The notes: generated by a model from the sequence alone, not told the origin. 64,000 bases of DNA from Sulfolobus sp. S-194 (GCF_012222305.1 NZ_CP035730.1:496001-560000), one strand, 5' to 3'; positions 26,788-37,784 are shown, counted from the first letter of the stretch. Made by a program: numbers and translations.

Positions 26788-28209
26788 ATGGTTAAAATAG
26801 GACTAGAAGTACACGTTCATCTTACATCATTAAAAACTAAATTATTCTGCTCTTGTCCTAGTGATTATACTGGGAAAGATCCTAATACAAACGTATGTCC
26901 AATATGCTTAGGATTACCTGGGGCTATTCCCGTATTAAATGAAAATGCAGTAAAAGCAGCTATTATGGTTGCTCTAGCTATCAATGCTGAAATAGCTAAT
27001 TCTTTAGTTATGGTAAGAAAGCATTATTTTTACCCCGATATGGCAAAGAACTACCAAATCTCTCAATATGACGGACCGGGTAGTATTGCGATCAGTAAAG
27101 GTGGGTATCTGAAATTAAGAGAAGGCAAAATAGTTAGAATTAGAAGAATAAATATAGAAGAAGATCCGGCAAAGATAGTCTACCCTACTGGTTCTATACT
27201 AACTAGCAAATATACGTTACTAGACTATAATAGATCTGGGATGGGACTGCTTGAAATTGTAACAGAACCTGATATGACAGAACCTAGAGAAGCAAGAGAA
27301 TTTCTAGAGAAATTAAGATCTATATTAGAGCACTTAGGTATATGTAATTGCGATTTAGAAGGAGCTATGAGAGCAGATGCTAACGTTTCAGTAGAAGGAG
27401 GAGAGAGAGTTGAGATAAAGAACATAGGTTCGCCCAGAGAAGTAGAAGAAGCGTTAAAGTATGAAATTGCTAGACAAAAAGCTGCTATAGCACAAGATTT
27501 ACCAGTTAAAAGAGAAACTAGGCATTGGGATTCTGAAAGAAAAGTAACAGTACCTATTAGGACAAAGGAAACAGAAGAAGATTATAGATATTTCCCAGAT
27601 CCAGATTTACCGCCATATCCGATAACTCAAGACCTTATAGAAGAAATAAGAAAAACTTTACCTGAATTACCCGATTTAAGGATAAAAAGATTAGTGACTC
27701 AATATGGAATTACAGATTACGATGCAACTGTATTAGTTATGGATAAAGCATTAGCTGATTTATTTGAAGAGACTGCTAAGCATTATAATAATTATAAAAA
27801 ACTAGCCAATTTATTAATAAATGATTATTTAAGATGGTTAAATGATAAAAACTTAAGGCCCTCTCAGTCTAAGGCTGGAAGTCAGCATTTAACAGAATTA
27901 TTAAAGCTACTTGATGATGGAGTTATCACAATAAAAATAGCTAAGGAAATTCTTCCTGAAATTGTGTTAGAAGGAAAAATGCCATCATCTATAATAAAAG
28001 AGAGAGGCCTTGTTGCAATAAAAGATGAAGATTACTTAATTAATGTAATAAAAGAAGTAATCAATGAAGAACCCGATGCTGCTGAAAAAGCTAAGAATGA
28101 CCCTAAAGTTATAAATTATCTAGTTGGTAAAGTTATGAAAAAGACTGGAAAAAGAGCTGATCCTCAATTAACAAACGAGTTAATAAAGAAAATTTTAGGC
28201 ATTAAATAA
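26788..28209 (+). CDS. gatB: Glu/Asp-tRNA(Gln/Asn) amidotransferase subunit B
   Basis: About 473 aa. KIGLEVHVHL at the start, the zinc-type cysteines CSCPSDY and CPICLGLPGAIPVLN, and QISQYDGPGS identify it. It transamidates mischarged Asp-tRNA(Asn) in GatCAB; gatA and gatC are not in the window. TTTTTATCC at 26756-26764 is about 28 bases before this ATG, favouring it over an upstream ATG at 26770. Confidence 0.95.
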   Translation: MVKIGLEVHVHLTSLKTKLFCSCPSDYTGKDPNTNVCPICLGLPGAIPVLNENAVKAAIMVALAINAEIANSLVMVRKHYFYPDMAKNYQISQYDGPGSIAISKGGYLKLREGKIVRIRRINIEEDPAKIVYPTGSILTSKYTLLDYNRSGMGLLEIVTEPDMTEPREAREFLEKLRSILEHLGICNCDLEGAMRADANVSVEGGERVEIKNIGSPREVEEALKYEIARQKAAIAQDLPVKRETRHWDSERKVTVPIRTKETEEDYRYFPDPDLPPYPITQDLIEEIRKTLPELPDLRIKRLVTQYGITDYDATVLVMDKALADLFEETAKHYNNYKKLANLLINDYLRWLNDKNLRPSQSKAGSQHLTELLKLLDDGVITIKIAKEILPEIVLEGKMPSSIIKERGLVAIKDEDYLINVIKEVINEEPDAAEKAKNDPKVINYLVGKVMKKTGKRADPQLTNELIKKILGIK

Positions 28210-28262
28210 TCACAGCGTGGGTTTTTCATCACTTCTCAGCACTTAAAACCTCGATCATCAAA
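28209..28262 (-). ncRNA. Candidate C/D box sRNA
   Basis: On the minus strand between gatB and the next gene there is box C (TTGATGA, 28255-28261), a 15-base spacer, D' CTGA (28236-28239), a 3-base GAA linker, and C' GTGATGA (28226-28232). A final D box is imperfect (CTGT at 28212-28215). D'-linker-C' is identical over 14 bases to the second candidate at 42226-42282. Such sRNAs guide 2'-O-methylation with L7Ae, Nop5 and fibrillarin. Targets were not worked out. Confidence 0.55.
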
Positions 28263-28288
28263 AATAATAGGAAGATGGTGATATTTAT

Positions 28289-29002
28289 TTGAATATGCAA
28301 AAAGACAAGGATTTACGATTAAGATTAACAGTAGTGGATTTACTTAAAGAATTAAAAAATAGTTTTACGTATAAAGAACTTGCTAAAATCTTTAATATTC
28401 AAGAAAGTTTATTATGTAGATACGTTAATGGTTCTACTATTCCAAGTGAAGTACACGCAAAAGAGATACTTGACAAGTTAAAATCAAGAGATTTCCTAGT
28501 AAAGTTTTTACTTAATAAGATAATTATTCATGATGACGGATATATTGATACTTCACGATTATTATTTTATCCAAATTTACTTAAGATATTAATTGAGATG
28601 TATTACTATAGATTTTTCGAAAATAAAGAAATAACTAAAATAGCTACTGTTGCTGTTAACGGAATTCCCTTTGCTACATTAACAGCTGAAGCTCTAGCTA
28701 AACCTCTAATAATCATAAAAAAGCATAAAGATTCTATGTTTATTGATTATATTGATGAAAGTTTAAAAGAAGCAGATGGTGTTATAACATCTATTTTTTT
28801 GAGAAAAGATTATATTTCAAAGAATGATAAAATACTACTTATTGATGACGTAATTAGAAGTGGTAAAACAATTACTACAGCAACAAAACTAATTAGAAAA
28901 TCTGGAGCAGATATAGTTGGAGTTTTAGTAATAGCTAGTGTTGGTAACGAATGGAGTAAACATATTAATGGGGTACCAATTAAACCATTATTTGTATTAT
29001 GA
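28289..29002 (+). CDS. HTH plus phosphoribosyltransferase-domain regulator
   Basis: About 237 aa. An N-terminal helix-turn-helix (YKELAKIFNIQESLLCRYVNGS, key part AKIFNIQESLLCRYV, residues about 28-48) is followed by a type I PRT domain with PRPP loop ILLIDDVIRSGKTITTA. This layout is that of archaeal GfcR/PurR-like regulators that sense nucleotides or PRPP. GGTGAT six bases before a TTG at 28289 favours that start; an ATG follows at 28295. Adjacent to upp-gatB and the riboflavin gene. Confidence 0.8.
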   Translation: MNMQKDKDLRLRLTVVDLLKELKNSFTYKELAKIFNIQESLLCRYVNGSTIPSEVHAKEILDKLKSRDFLVKFLLNKIIIHDDGYIDTSRLLFYPNLLKILIEMYYYRFFENKEITKIATVAVNGIPFATLTAEALAKPLIIIKKHKDSMFIDYIDESLKEADGVITSIFLRKDYISKNDKILLIDDVIRSGKTITTATKLIRKSGADIVGVLVIASVGNEWSKHINGVPIKPLFVL

Positions 29003-29586
29003 TAGCAAGAATTCTAAAAGATATATATGTAATAAAAGGAAATTTTAACAGTTACTTAATTATTACTAACAATCACCATGTAATTCTAATCGATAGTAGT
29101 AATGGAAATGATTCTAGTATATTAATAGAGGGAATCGAAGAGATACTATCAAAATACGATAAAGGAATAGACTATTTAATATTAACAAGTCATTACGAGG
29201 AAGTCTCTGGAGGAGCAAATTACATTTTATCTTTTCTAAAAATACCTTATATTGTAGCAAGCACGGAAGACGCAGTATTCATCAGGAAGGGAATAGGTAA
29301 AGAACAATCCTATACTCCGGCTAAAGTAAATTTTGAAATTAAGGATACGATGAAGAAAATAGAAGAAGATATTTACATAATTAAATCAAAGACACCCACT
29401 CTAGGATCTCTTCTTGTTTTATATAAGAATGTTATCTTTAGCGGGGTTAACAAGATATCAGGTATTATGAATAGGATAAATTATATATGTAACGCATATG
29501 AATGTAATAAGGTAGAAGAACTTTGGTTTTTGAAGAAAAATGTGATTCGTGCGGAAGATTTACAGAAACAAAATACTGTGGAGTAA
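28999..29586 (+). CDS. Metallo-beta-lactamase-fold protein with degenerate metal site
   Basis: 195 aa. The fold is suggested by NSYLIITNNHHVILIDSSNG and ILTSHYEEVSGGANYIL, where a true enzyme has THxHxDHxGG. Only one His of that motif remains and the later His and Asp ligands are not obvious, so hydrolase activity is doubtful. It overlaps the upstream gene by 4 bp and the downstream Cys-rich ORF by 64 bp. Confidence 0.6.
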   Translation: MIARILKDIYVIKGNFNSYLIITNNHHVILIDSSNGNDSSILIEGIEEILSKYDKGIDYLILTSHYEEVSGGANYILSFLKIPYIVASTEDAVFIRKGIGKEQSYTPAKVNFEIKDTMKKIEEDIYIIKSKTPTLGSLLVLYKNVIFSGVNKISGIMNRINYICNAYECNKVEELWFLKKNVIRAEDLQKQNTVE

Positions 29587-29708
29587 AAAAAATTAATGTA
29601 TGTGTAGACTGTTGTTTACTGTGTAACATAAGAAGTAAATGTGAGCTTAGAGTTTGGTTTCATGACCTAGTGCCTATAATAAGTGTTAAAGGTAAAATTT
29701 CAAGATGA
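29523..29708 (+). CDS. Small cysteine-rich (zinc-binding?) protein
   Basis: 61 aa with eight cysteines: [18 protein letters not shown] and KCEL. The paired CxxC motifs suggest one or two zinc sites. The start is a TTG at 29523 and is uncertain. It lies inside the end of the MBL-like gene and overlaps arfC by 4 bp. Family not recognised. Confidence 0.55.
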   Translation: MVFEEKCDSCGRFTETKYCGVKKINVCVDCCLLCNIRSKCELRVWFHDLVPIISVKGKISR

Positions 29709-30346
29709 GACCCTATATTATAATATTTAGTACTATTACTATAGATGGTAGGATTGCATCAAAAGATTATTATAGTGAACTAAGTTGCCCTTATGATAAA
29801 ATGAGACTACATATTCTAAGGACTGAAGTTGATGCTGTATTAGTTGGTTCGAATACTGTAAGGATAGATAACCCTAAGCTTTTAATTAAGTATGCTAAGG
29901 GAAGAAATCCAGTTAGAGTTACAATAAGTGAGAGTTTAAATTTGGATCCTAATCTAAATATATTTAATGTACCTCCTGATACAATAGTTTATACTACCTA
30001 CCAAGCTTATGCAAAGAATAAAGATAAAGCAAATGAATTAAAGAAAAAAGGAGTAAAAATAAGAGTTTTAGAAAAACTTTCATCTTGTATAATAGCAGAA
30101 GACTTATACAATTTAGGAGTAAAAAGAATCCTAATTGAAGGAGGAGGAAGAACTATATGGAATTTTATAAAGGATAATTGCTTTGATGAGATTAGAATAA
30201 CAATATCTCCTAAAATTTTCGGAAATGGTGTTTCAGTAGTAAATGGAGAAGGATTTAAAGGGATAGAGGCACCGGAACTCAGACTAGTAGATTGCAAAAT
30301 ATGTGAATGTAAAAAAGAAGTTCATTTAAGATATATGAGATTATAG
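29705..30346 (+). CDS. arfC: 2,5-diamino-6-ribosylamino-pyrimidinone 5'-phosphate reductase
   Basis: 213 aa. A RibD-C type reductase acting in riboflavin and F420 precursor synthesis (NADPH-dependent opening of the ribose). [32 protein letters not shown] and [13 protein letters not shown] are the NADPH- and substrate-binding motifs. Other riboflavin genes are not seen nearby. Convergent with the tetraether synthase, overlapping by 6 bp. Confidence 0.9.
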   Translation: MRPYIIIFSTITIDGRIASKDYYSELSCPYDKMRLHILRTEVDAVLVGSNTVRIDNPKLLIKYAKGRNPVRVTISESLNLDPNLNIFNVPPDTIVYTTYQAYAKNKDKANELKKKGVKIRVLEKLSSCIIAEDLYNLGVKRILIEGGGRTIWNFIKDNCFDEIRITISPKIFGNGVSVVNGEGFKGIEAPELRLVDCKICECKKEVHLRYMRL

Positions 30347-32089
30347 GAAAGGTTTATATGTTAACTGGTATATTTCTCCTTGCTCAAGTTTTGTTGCATT
30401 TCTCTTGTATTTCATTGCATCCCCAATACTATTTTCTCCGTGAGTCTTAATCCATTTATCAAGGGGTATTTGATATTCTCTTAATACTTTATCTCTATAC
30501 AAATCGTTTAATACATTATAGGTACAGAATGGAATTACTCTACCATCCGGAACAACATAGTGAATATCACATCTCATCACTCTTTGTACATCGTAATTAT
30601 ATAAGTCCATGAAGTGCATACTTCCTAAGAATAATGTTCTATAGTGCCACTCACCTAAAGCCTCATAATTATGATTTACTATAATATTATATAGCATCTT
30701 ATACACATCGAAGTCTTTTGGACCCTTCTCCTTATCAATAAACTTTCTGAGATTATATAATAACTTAATCCCTATCCAATATTTATTTCCTCCTTCCCTT
30801 AGTTCTTCTGTCTTCTCCTTTAGATATTCTAATAATCCTTCTAAATCAATGAATTTAGATATAGGAATGAAATGAGGTTCCCCATTTCTCCATTCTACAT
30901 ATACATATGTTCCAGCTCCACAAGAAGGATGATTAGCCATTTCGAATTGCTCCTTACCAGTTAAAGCTTCAACTAGCCTTGAGAAGACAACAGAAGTACC
31001 TATTGGATACCAACTATCCTTAGTTATCTCACCATCAGTTTGTTCTTCTATGTTCTTTATAACTTCGGGTATCGTGATTCTGAATTTAGCTCTCATATTC
31101 CTTTTCATCATTCCGGTTAAGCTCACTGGCTGGAAGTTTACTGATCTAACTACATCCATATTATATGCTGCAAACTTAACTATATTCCCTAGATCATTGT
31201 CATTAACTGTCTTTATTACAGTAGGAACTAGCACAACACTTGTCATTCCTGCTCTTCTGAATACTTCTAACGTGTAGGGAATTTCCCAATGATTCTTAGG
31301 ATTAGTTTTTCTAGTTGTACCGTCAAAACTCATGTATACAGTATTTACTCCAGCCTCTCTAAGCTCTCTAGCATATCTTATCGCTTTTTCTGGGTCTTCA
31401 AAATACATCTTTGCAAAAGTTCCTCCCCATGTATTTAACTGAATGTGCTTAACACCATTTTCTCTTAATACCCTAACAATTTCAATTAGATCCTCTCTTA
31501 GTGTCGGCTCTCCACCAGTTATTTGAATTACTAGTGTTATATCTTGTCTTTTTAACTGGTTTACCATGAATTTTATTTGCTCTATAGTAGGTTCAAATAC
31601 GTATCCTGCTTTTTCAGCAAAGAAGAAGCAATACCAACAAGATAAATCACACCTATTAGTTATTACTAAATTAACTAGTGCTGAGTGCTGGTGGTGCATC
31701 GGACATAGTCCACAGTTAAAGGGACAAGGAGATTTAAGATCAACATAAGGTACTTTAGGTCCTTTACCTTCATACTCCCAGTAGTCAAATTTATAATATA
31801 AGCCTACATCTCCATAATATAGATCTTCAAACTCTCCATGTTCTGGACAAATTTTTCTTATATAAAGTTTATCTTCTTTCTCAAATATAACTGCTGGCAA
31901 TAATCTATAACATATCGGACATAAAGAGCTTGTAACTCTAACAAGTTTCTCATTTTCAGTAAGTTTAGGCAATGGACCTCCAACTTTTATTTCTCTATCT
32001 CCGAATTTTACAACACCGTTTTCAAACTTTGAAGGAGCTGGTAATAGCCTAAAACCGCCTTGTGGTTCCTCTTGTGAAGTCTGTGCCAT
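30341..32089 (-). CDS. tes: Radical SAM tetraether (GDGT) synthase, Tes family
   Basis: A 582-aa radical SAM protein. It has an N-terminal CPIC...C81PEHG metal site, an extra cluster motif [15 protein letters not shown] (Cys 122, 126, 129), the SAM-cluster motif CDLSCWYC (147, 151, 154) and TGGEPT at 191-196. [13 protein letters not shown] is the hallmark of MJ0619/Tes proteins that join two archaeol tails into membrane-spanning tetraether lipid. Sulfolobales have several homologues, so the exact paralogue is uncertain. It has its own promoter with an inverted repeat around the TATA box. Confidence 0.8.
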   Translation of the reverse strand: MAQTSQEEPQGGFRLLPAPSKFENGVVKFGDREIKVGGPLPKLTENEKLVRVTSSLCPICYRLLPAVIFEKEDKLYIRKICPEHGEFEDLYYGDVGLYYKFDYWEYEGKGPKVPYVDLKSPCPFNCGLCPMHHQHSALVNLVITNRCDLSCWYCFFFAEKAGYVFEPTIEQIKFMVNQLKRQDITLVIQITGGEPTLREDLIEIVRVLRENGVKHIQLNTWGGTFAKMYFEDPEKAIRYARELREAGVNTVYMSFDGTTRKTNPKNHWEIPYTLEVFRRAGMTSVVLVPTVIKTVNDNDLGNIVKFAAYNMDVVRSVNFQPVSLTGMMKRNMRAKFRITIPEVIKNIEEQTDGEITKDSWYPIGTSVVFSRLVEALTGKEQFEMANHPSCGAGTYVYVEWRNGEPHFIPISKFIDLEGLLEYLKEKTEELREGGNKYWIGIKLLYNLRKFIDKEKGPKDFDVYKMLYNIIVNHNYEALGEWHYRTLFLGSMHFMDLYNYDVQRVMRCDIHYVVPDGRVIPFCTYNVLNDLYRDKVLREYQIPLDKWIKTHGENSIGDAMKYKRNATKLEQGEIYQLTYKPFL

Positions 32090-32112
32090 ATTTACCTATC
32101 TACTACATAAAG

Positions 32113-32134
32113 AATTGCCTATATATAAGCAATT
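32113..32134 (-). promoter_or_regulatory. Dyad around the TATA box of tes
   Basis: AATTGC and GCAATT flank a 10-base TTATATATAG core, so a perfect 6-bp inverted repeat brackets the TATA box. The core centre is about 35 bases before the tes ATG. A repressor on the dyad would block TBP; an AAAGAATTGCCTATAT copy also occurs at about 10184-10199. Confidence 0.55.
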
Positions 32135-32158
32135 TCACCGTATATACCATCAATTAGG

Positions 32159-33079
32159 TTAAAACCATCCTATAAAATTATCCCAACCAGTTTTTTTAAT
32201 TATCAAGTTATTATATTCTAATACAGCACGTGAAGTTACTCTTCCAATTACATTGGGTGAAAAACCTAGATATTTCATATAATCAATAATTTCTGAGGCA
32301 TTATCATGCTTAACGACAATTAATGTTTCAAACTCTTCACCACTATATTTAAGTAAATCATCAATCTTTATTCCATATTCATAAGTTTTCTCAATAACAT
32401 TTTTAGAAAAAGGCAAACTCAATAATTCTATGCCCTTTTTAGAACGTTCAATAATGTTATATAAAGATATTATTAGGCCATCACTTATATCAGTTGAATA
32501 ACTAATTGACGAGCAATAATTCTCAAATAGATCCTTAATTCTTCTATTAATAACAGGATGTCTAATTTTATTTATTTCTGTTTCAGTAAGTTTTATTTTC
32601 CAATCGTTAATATATGATAGAAAAACAATAGACGTATATCCAATAAAATTGCTTATTATAACTAAATCATTTTCTCGGATATTTTTTACATCTTTGTAAC
32701 AAATAGCCTTACCTATACCAGCTACATCTATCCACCCAGTAGTAGAAGCAGAATTAAGATCACCACCTATATAAAGAGAACCATAATAGTCGCTAGCATC
32801 TCTAATTCCTCTTATAATATCTTCTATCTGTAATACATACTTCTTGTCTATCCCTAAAGAAGATAATATAATTTTTGGAACTCCTCCTTTTGAAAAAATA
32901 TCACTCATTACAGCAGTAACAGCTTTCCATCCTATATCATAAAAGTCCATGAAATCGAAAGTGTAATCAAGTTTAAAACCATCAATTTTATACATATTAT
33001 TATCCTTATCTACATATACATCATCTTCTACGTAACTATATTTCCCTATAATATTTTTTATAATTTCGTGCTCACTCAT
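32159..33079 (-). CDS. thiL: Thiamine-monophosphate kinase-like (AIR synthase fold)
   Basis: About 306 aa. MSDIFSKGGVPKIILSSLGI, IGGDLNSAS and YSTDISDGLIISLYNI match ThiL, which phosphorylates thiamine phosphate to the diphosphate; sequence conservation is modest, so another AIR-synthase-fold role is possible. The ATG at 33079 must be the start, because the longer frame runs into the tRNA-Thr gene. Confidence 0.8.
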   Translation of the reverse strand: MSEHEIIKNIIGKYSYVEDDVYVDKDNNMYKIDGFKLDYTFDFMDFYDIGWKAVTAVMSDIFSKGGVPKIILSSLGIDKKYVLQIEDIIRGIRDASDYYGSLYIGGDLNSASTTGWIDVAGIGKAICYKDVKNIRENDLVIISNFIGYTSIVFLSYINDWKIKLTETEINKIRHPVINRRIKDLFENYCSSISYSTDISDGLIISLYNIIERSKKGIELLSLPFSKNVIEKTYEYGIKIDDLLKYSGEEFETLIVVKHDNASEIIDYMKYLGFSPNVIGRVTSRAVLEYNNLIIKKTGWDNFIGWF

Positions 33080-33090
33080 AGTAATCACAG

Positions 33091-33188
33091 AGCCGCCGCG
33101 GGGACTTGAACCCCGGACCACCGGCTTTCCTGGATCCTTTTTAGGAACCTTACGAGGCCGGCGCTCTACCAGACTGAGCTACGGCGGC
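33091..33188 (-). tRNA. tRNA-Thr (CGT) with 24-nt intron
   Basis: Mature length 74 nt: acceptor GCCGCCG/CGGCGGC, anticodon loop CTCGTAA (anticodon CGT), T-arm CGGGGTTCAAGTCCCCG and the T73 usual for archaeal tRNA-Thr. The intron at 33127-33150 lies between positions 37 and 38 and contains TTCCT/AGGAA, which can pair. Confidence 0.96.
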
Positions 33189-33219
33189 ATATTATAATTA
33201 GACTATTAAAATAAAATTT

Positions 33220-34572
33220 TTACGTCTGTTCAATAACATTCTTTGCATATGATAGTGCTCTATTTATTAATTCCTTGTATTTCCCTAAGTAATTATATGG
33301 ATTTAATGCTTCTATGATTTTTTCCTTACCTAATACTTTAATTATTTCCTCGTTGTTCAAAGTAACTTCAAGCAATGATTTCCCTTCTCTTTCTGCTTCT
33401 CTAGATACTTTCATAACAAGCTCATGAGCTATATGCCTTGGAACATTTGCTAATGTAAGATTAATCATTAAACTCTCAGCCATAATAAGACCCTTAGTGA
33501 GTTCTAGGTTCCTTCTTATATTTTCTGGGTAAACTTTCAGATTTACTAGAAGAGACTCCATACTTTCTAACATTTCATCCATTATAAGAAAAGAGTGAGA
33601 AAGAATAATTCTTTCGGATGAACTGTTAGTCAGATCTCTTTCGTGCCATAATGGAATATTTTCCAGCTCAGATATTACAAAGCCCCTTAATACCTTAGCT
33701 AGTCCGCTAATTTTTTCCGCAGTTACTGGATTTTCCTTCTGAGGCATAGTACTACTTCCTACTCTTGATTCTGCAGAACCTTCAGCTAACTCTAAAATTT
33801 CAGGTCTCATTAGCTCCCTTATTTCTAAGGCAAGTCTGTCAAGCTGTGAGGCTAAAATTGCAAGATTTGAGACCAACTCAGCATATCCATCACGAGGAGC
33901 TACTTGAGTAGAGATCTCATGAGGAGGTAAACCTAAGTACTCTGAGACATATTTTTCTATCTCTAATCCTTTGTCTTTCCAGCCTGCCATTGTGCCTACT
34001 GCTCCGGCCATTTTTATTTTAAGTAATCTTTTACTTGTATCGTTAAGCCTCTCTAACGAACGAGTAAACTCATACACATAATTTGCAAATTTAAAACCCA
34101 GTGTTATTGGTAACGCGTGTTGCCCATGTGTTCTACCTACCATTACAAGTTCTTGGTATTTTTCAGCGTATTCCATTAATATTATTATTATATTTTTTAA
34201 TTTTTTCTTTATTATATTTACAGCATCTCTAAAAATTAATACATTGGCTGTATCTACTATGTCATAGCTTGTAGCACCAAAATGAATAAATTTACCAGAT
34301 TCGCCAGATAATTCAGCCAAGTGTACAGTTAACGCCATAACATCATGTCCTAATTTCTTCTCTAATTCTTCTACTCTGCTTATATTTATTTTTTCTATAT
34401 TTTTTTGCACAATTAACACATCTTCTTCTCTTACTAAACCTATCTTTGATAAAGCGTAAAGTAACGCTACTTCTACCATAGCCATTCTTTTAAGAATTGT
34501 AGTTCTTTGAAACAGTTCTCTCATCTCTTTACTTCCATATCTCCAGTCTAATACACAAACTGAATTTTCCAC
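33220..34572 (-). CDS. purB: Adenylosuccinate lyase
   Basis: 450 aa, fumarase/aspartase superfamily. It cleaves SAICAR and adenylosuccinate in purine synthesis. [25 protein letters not shown] and the signature [16 protein letters not shown] are present. GTG start. Divergent from purP with 41 bp between starts. Confidence 0.96.
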   Translation of the reverse strand: MENSVCVLDWRYGSKEMRELFQRTTILKRMAMVEVALLYALSKIGLVREEDVLIVQKNIEKINISRVEELEKKLGHDVMALTVHLAELSGESGKFIHFGATSYDIVDTANVLIFRDAVNIIKKKLKNIIIILMEYAEKYQELVMVGRTHGQHALPITLGFKFANYVYEFTRSLERLNDTSKRLLKIKMAGAVGTMAGWKDKGLEIEKYVSEYLGLPPHEISTQVAPRDGYAELVSNLAILASQLDRLALEIRELMRPEILELAEGSAESRVGSSTMPQKENPVTAEKISGLAKVLRGFVISELENIPLWHERDLTNSSSERIILSHSFLIMDEMLESMESLLVNLKVYPENIRRNLELTKGLIMAESLMINLTLANVPRHIAHELVMKVSREAEREGKSLLEVTLNNEEIIKVLGKEKIIEALNPYNYLGKYKELINRALSYAKNVIEQT

Positions 34573-34613
34573 GGGAGAAATTATTTATAAGTAGTATATG
34601 TGATTTTTTATTA
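34573..34613. promoter_or_regulatory. Divergent purB/purP promoter region
   Basis: Only 41 bp separate the purB GTG and the purP ATG. TTATTTATAAG at 34583-34593 is about 27 bases before the purP ATG, making that gene leaderless. For purB, ATATACTA around 34597 is about 26 bases from its start. The two sites nearly overlap, which would link purine gene expression in both directions. Confidence 0.6.
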
Positions 34614-35615
34614 ATGTACATACTTACGATAGGAAGTCATTCATCATTACAAATATTACATGGAGCAAAAAAAGAAGGATTTAGAACAGTTTTAGTAACG
34701 CCAGAAAAGAGAGTAAAATTCTACACACAATTTGCTTTCATAGATGAAGTTTATGGATACAAGAATGAAGATGAAGCAGTGGAATATATTAACAGCTTTG
34801 CAAATAATGGCATACTAATCCCACATGGAAGTTTAGTAGAATATATTGGACCAGAAAGAGTAAATAAGATAAAAACAAAAATTTTTGGAAATAGAAATCT
34901 ATTCGAATGGGAAGCTAATCAAAAAAAGAAAATGAGTTTATTAAAGAATGCAAAAATAAAAATCCCTGAACAATTTGAAAATCCAGAAGATATAGATAGA
35001 TTAGTTATAGTCAAATTACCAGGTGCTAAAGGAGGAAGAGGTTATTTTATAGCTAGAAACAAGAATGAAGCAAAAGAAGGTCTGAATAAATTACTAGAAC
35101 AAAAAATGATAAGAAGTATAGATGAAGTAATAATCCAAGAGTATGTCGTAGGAGTTCCGATGTATTTTCAATTTTTCTATAGTATAATATTAAATAGATT
35201 AGAAATTATAGGCATTGATATAAGATATGAAACAAATATTGATGGTCTAAGAAGACTTCCACCAGATATTAAGGTAGACCCAACTCTAGTTGTAATAGGT
35301 AACATACCAGCAGTGGCTAGAGAAAGTCTTTTACCTACAGTATATGAATACGGGGAAAATTTTGTCAATACAGTAAAAGAATTAGTACCTCCAGGAATGA
35401 TTGGGCCTTTTTGCTTAGAATCTGTAGTAACTGATCAAGGGGACATAGTGGTATTTGAATTCTCTGGAAGAATAGTTGCTGGAACTAACTTATACGTAAA
35501 TGGGAGTCCATATAGTTGGCTTTACTGGGATGAACCTATGAGTGCTGGTAGAAGAATTGGTAGAGAGATAAAATTAGCAATAAACTCTAATAAGTTAGAT
35601 CAGGTGTTAACATAA
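34614..35615 (+). CDS. purP: FAICAR-forming 5-formaminoimidazole-4-carboxamide ribotide synthetase
   Basis: 333 aa ATP-grasp enzyme, the archaeal route from AICAR and formate to [34 protein letters not shown] and the ATP-grasp [15 protein letters not shown] are canonical. Its stop overlaps the next gene's start, so it is cotranscribed with the second paralogue. Confidence 0.93.
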   Translation: MYILTIGSHSSLQILHGAKKEGFRTVLVTPEKRVKFYTQFAFIDEVYGYKNEDEAVEYINSFANNGILIPHGSLVEYIGPERVNKIKTKIFGNRNLFEWEANQKKKMSLLKNAKIKIPEQFENPEDIDRLVIVKLPGAKGGRGYFIARNKNEAKEGLNKLLEQKMIRSIDEVIIQEYVVGVPMYFQFFYSIILNRLEIIGIDIRYETNIDGLRRLPPDIKVDPTLVVIGNIPAVARESLLPTVYEYGENFVNTVKELVPPGMIGPFCLESVVTDQGDIVVFEFSGRIVAGTNLYVNGSPYSWLYWDEPMSAGRRIGREIKLAINSNKLDQVLT

Positions 35616-36661
35616 TGGTTAGAATAGCTGCTCTTGCAAGTCATTCGGCCCTTGATGTTTTTGATGGAGCTAAAGATGAAAATTTTGAGACTATAGCTCT
35701 ATGTAAAAAAGGCAGAGAAAGGCCTTACTTAGAATTTAAAAGAATTGCAGATGAATGTATTATTTTAGATGATTTCAAAGAAATAGCTTCAGAAAAAATA
35801 GATAATTATTTAACTTCTAAAGATGCTATAATAATTCCTAATAGAAGTTTAGCAGTATATGTTGGTTATGATAACCTAGAAAAAATGAGAACTAAATATT
35901 TTGGAAATAGAAAGATGTTAAGATGGGAAGAAAGGACTGGAGAAAAAAATTACTATAAAATACTAGATGAGGCTAAAATTAGAAGACCTAGAATATTTAA
36001 ACCCGAAGATGTTGATGGTGCTGTTATAGTAAAATTGCCTGAAGCTAAAAGAAGAATTGAGAGAGGATTCTTCATTGCTGTTAGCAAAAAAGATTTTAAT
36101 GAGAAATTGGATTCCTTAATGAAGAGTGGTATTATAGATGAAAAAAGTATTAATGAGATGGTAATAGAAGAGTATATATTAGGTGCCCATTTTAATATAA
36201 ACTATTTCTATTCTCCGCTTTTTAATAGAGTTGAACTTTTAAGCATAGATAGAAGAATACAGAGCGATCTAGATTCCTTTTACAGATTACCAGCTGAAAT
36301 ACAGCTTAAACTTAATAGATTGCCAAGATTTATAGAAGTAGGACATGAACCAGCTACTATAAGAGAGAGTTTACTCGAAAAAGTTTTCGAAATTGGTTAT
36401 GCTTTTGTAGAAGCTACAAAAAAACTAGAACCACCTGGTATAATAGGACCATTTACACTTCAAACTATGGTTACACCAGAATTAGATTTAGTAGTATTTG
36501 ATGTTGCCCCTAGAATAGGCGGAGGCACTAATGCTCATATGGGAATAGGCAGTCAATATTCTAAACTTTATTTTGGGAAACCTATTAGTCTAGGTAGAAG
36601 GATAGCAATTGAAATAAAAGAAGGAATAAAAAATGGAGAGCTTAATAAAATTCTTACATGA
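35615..36661 (+). CDS. Second PurP-family ATP-grasp protein
   Basis: 348 aa and collinear with purP along its length ([47 protein letters not shown]), so it arose by duplication. The glycine-rich loop GAKGGRGYF of purP is replaced by [11 protein letters not shown], and several loop residues differ. It may form a hetero-oligomer with PurP or act on another substrate. Confidence 0.85.
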   Translation: MVRIAALASHSALDVFDGAKDENFETIALCKKGRERPYLEFKRIADECIILDDFKEIASEKIDNYLTSKDAIIIPNRSLAVYVGYDNLEKMRTKYFGNRKMLRWEERTGEKNYYKILDEAKIRRPRIFKPEDVDGAVIVKLPEAKRRIERGFFIAVSKKDFNEKLDSLMKSGIIDEKSINEMVIEEYILGAHFNINYFYSPLFNRVELLSIDRRIQSDLDSFYRLPAEIQLKLNRLPRFIEVGHEPATIRESLLEKVFEIGYAFVEATKKLEPPGIIGPFTLQTMVTPELDLVVFDVAPRIGGGTNAHMGIGSQYSKLYFGKPISLGRRIAIEIKEGIKNGELNKILT

Positions 36662-36776
36662 TAATTATAACGTAACTTACACATAAGACAAGCTAATTTT
36701 TTAGGTATCTATAATTATAAATTAGTATTAGCTAAGTTTATATATTTTTAAGAGAGATTTATCAAAACGGTGTTTT

Positions 36777-37784
36777 ATGCTAAATATCCTTGTAGGAGGA
36801 TTTTTTGGCGATGAAGGTAAGGGAAAAGTTGCAGCATATCTTTCATTAAAAGATTCTCCATCTCTTTCTGTAAGAACAGGATCAATTAACGCTGGACATA
36901 CTGTAACGTATATGGGAAAACAATGGAAATTAAGAATTATTCCCTCAGCTTTTGTAAATAGAACCACATATTTAGCATTGGCTCCAGGGGCATTAACTTC
37001 AATTGAAATATTAATGAATGAAGCAAGAGAAACTAATTCATTAGACCGATTATATATTGATCCGCATGTTGGTATTATAACTGAGAAGGAAATCGAGGAA
37101 GAGAGAAATGATGAATATTTAATGAAAAAAGTGGGAAGTACAGGTCAAGGTGTGGGATATGCTGAAGCAAAAAGAATTCTAAGAAAATTAAAACTAGCTA
37201 AAGATTATGAAATATTGTCAAAATTTTTAGTTAACATTCCAAATTTAGTTATAGAGAAATTAGAAAAGAATGAGACAGTTTTAATTGAAGGTACACAAGG
37301 TTACTACTTAAGCTTATACCACGGAGAATATCCATATGTTACAAGTAGAAATACTTCCTCATCAGGTGTGTTAAGCGAAGTAGGCATAGGACCAAAATAC
37401 GTAGATCATGTAATAATTGTATTCAAGTCCTATGTGACAAGAGTAGGTGAGGGACCTCTGGAAGGAGAATTAGATTGGGAAGAAGCTCAAAAATTAGGAA
37501 TTGCTGAAATAGCAACAGTTACGGGGAGAAAAAGAAGAAGTGCTCCATTTAATATTAAACTTGCAAAAGAAGTAATAAGAGTTAATTCAGCAACTCAAAT
37601 TGCTATAACTAAATTAGATTCCCTATTTAAAGAGGCTAAAGGAATCAGAGAATATTCAAAGCTACCCCAAGAAGCTAAGAAATGGATAGAAGATATAGAG
37701 GGGCAGTTGAAAGTACCAATCACACTAATTGGAACCGGAGAAGATGCACTAGATATGATAGATCTGAGAAAAGAAAAACTGTAA
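36777..37784 (+). CDS. purA: Adenylosuccinate synthetase
   Basis: 335 aa, a short archaeal form. Joins IMP and aspartate with [19 protein letters not shown] is the P-loop and [12 protein letters not shown] and [19 protein letters not shown] the IMP-binding regions. GTTTATATATTTTT near 36735-36748 is the promoter and GGTG four bases before ATG a possible ribosome site. Confidence 0.95.
   Translation: MLNILVGGFFGDEGKGKVAAYLSLKDSPSLSVRTGSINAGHTVTYMGKQWKLRIIPSAFVNRTTYLALAPGALTSIEILMNEARETNSLDRLYIDPHVGIITEKEIEEERNDEYLMKKVGSTGQGVGYAEAKRILRKLKLAKDYEILSKFLVNIPNLVIEKLEKNETVLIEGTQGYYLSLYHGEYPYVTSRNTSSSGVLSEVGIGPKYVDHVIIVFKSYVTRVGEGPLEGELDWEEAQKLGIAEIATVTGRKRRSAPFNIKLAKEVIRVNSATQIAITKLDSLFKEAKGIREYSKLPQEAKKWIEDIEGQLKVPITLIGTGEDALDMIDLRKEKL

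Noticed and set aside
33080-33121. Longer thiL N-terminus
   Set aside because: It would be encoded by the tRNA-Thr 3' end; the ATG at 33079 gives the normal length.
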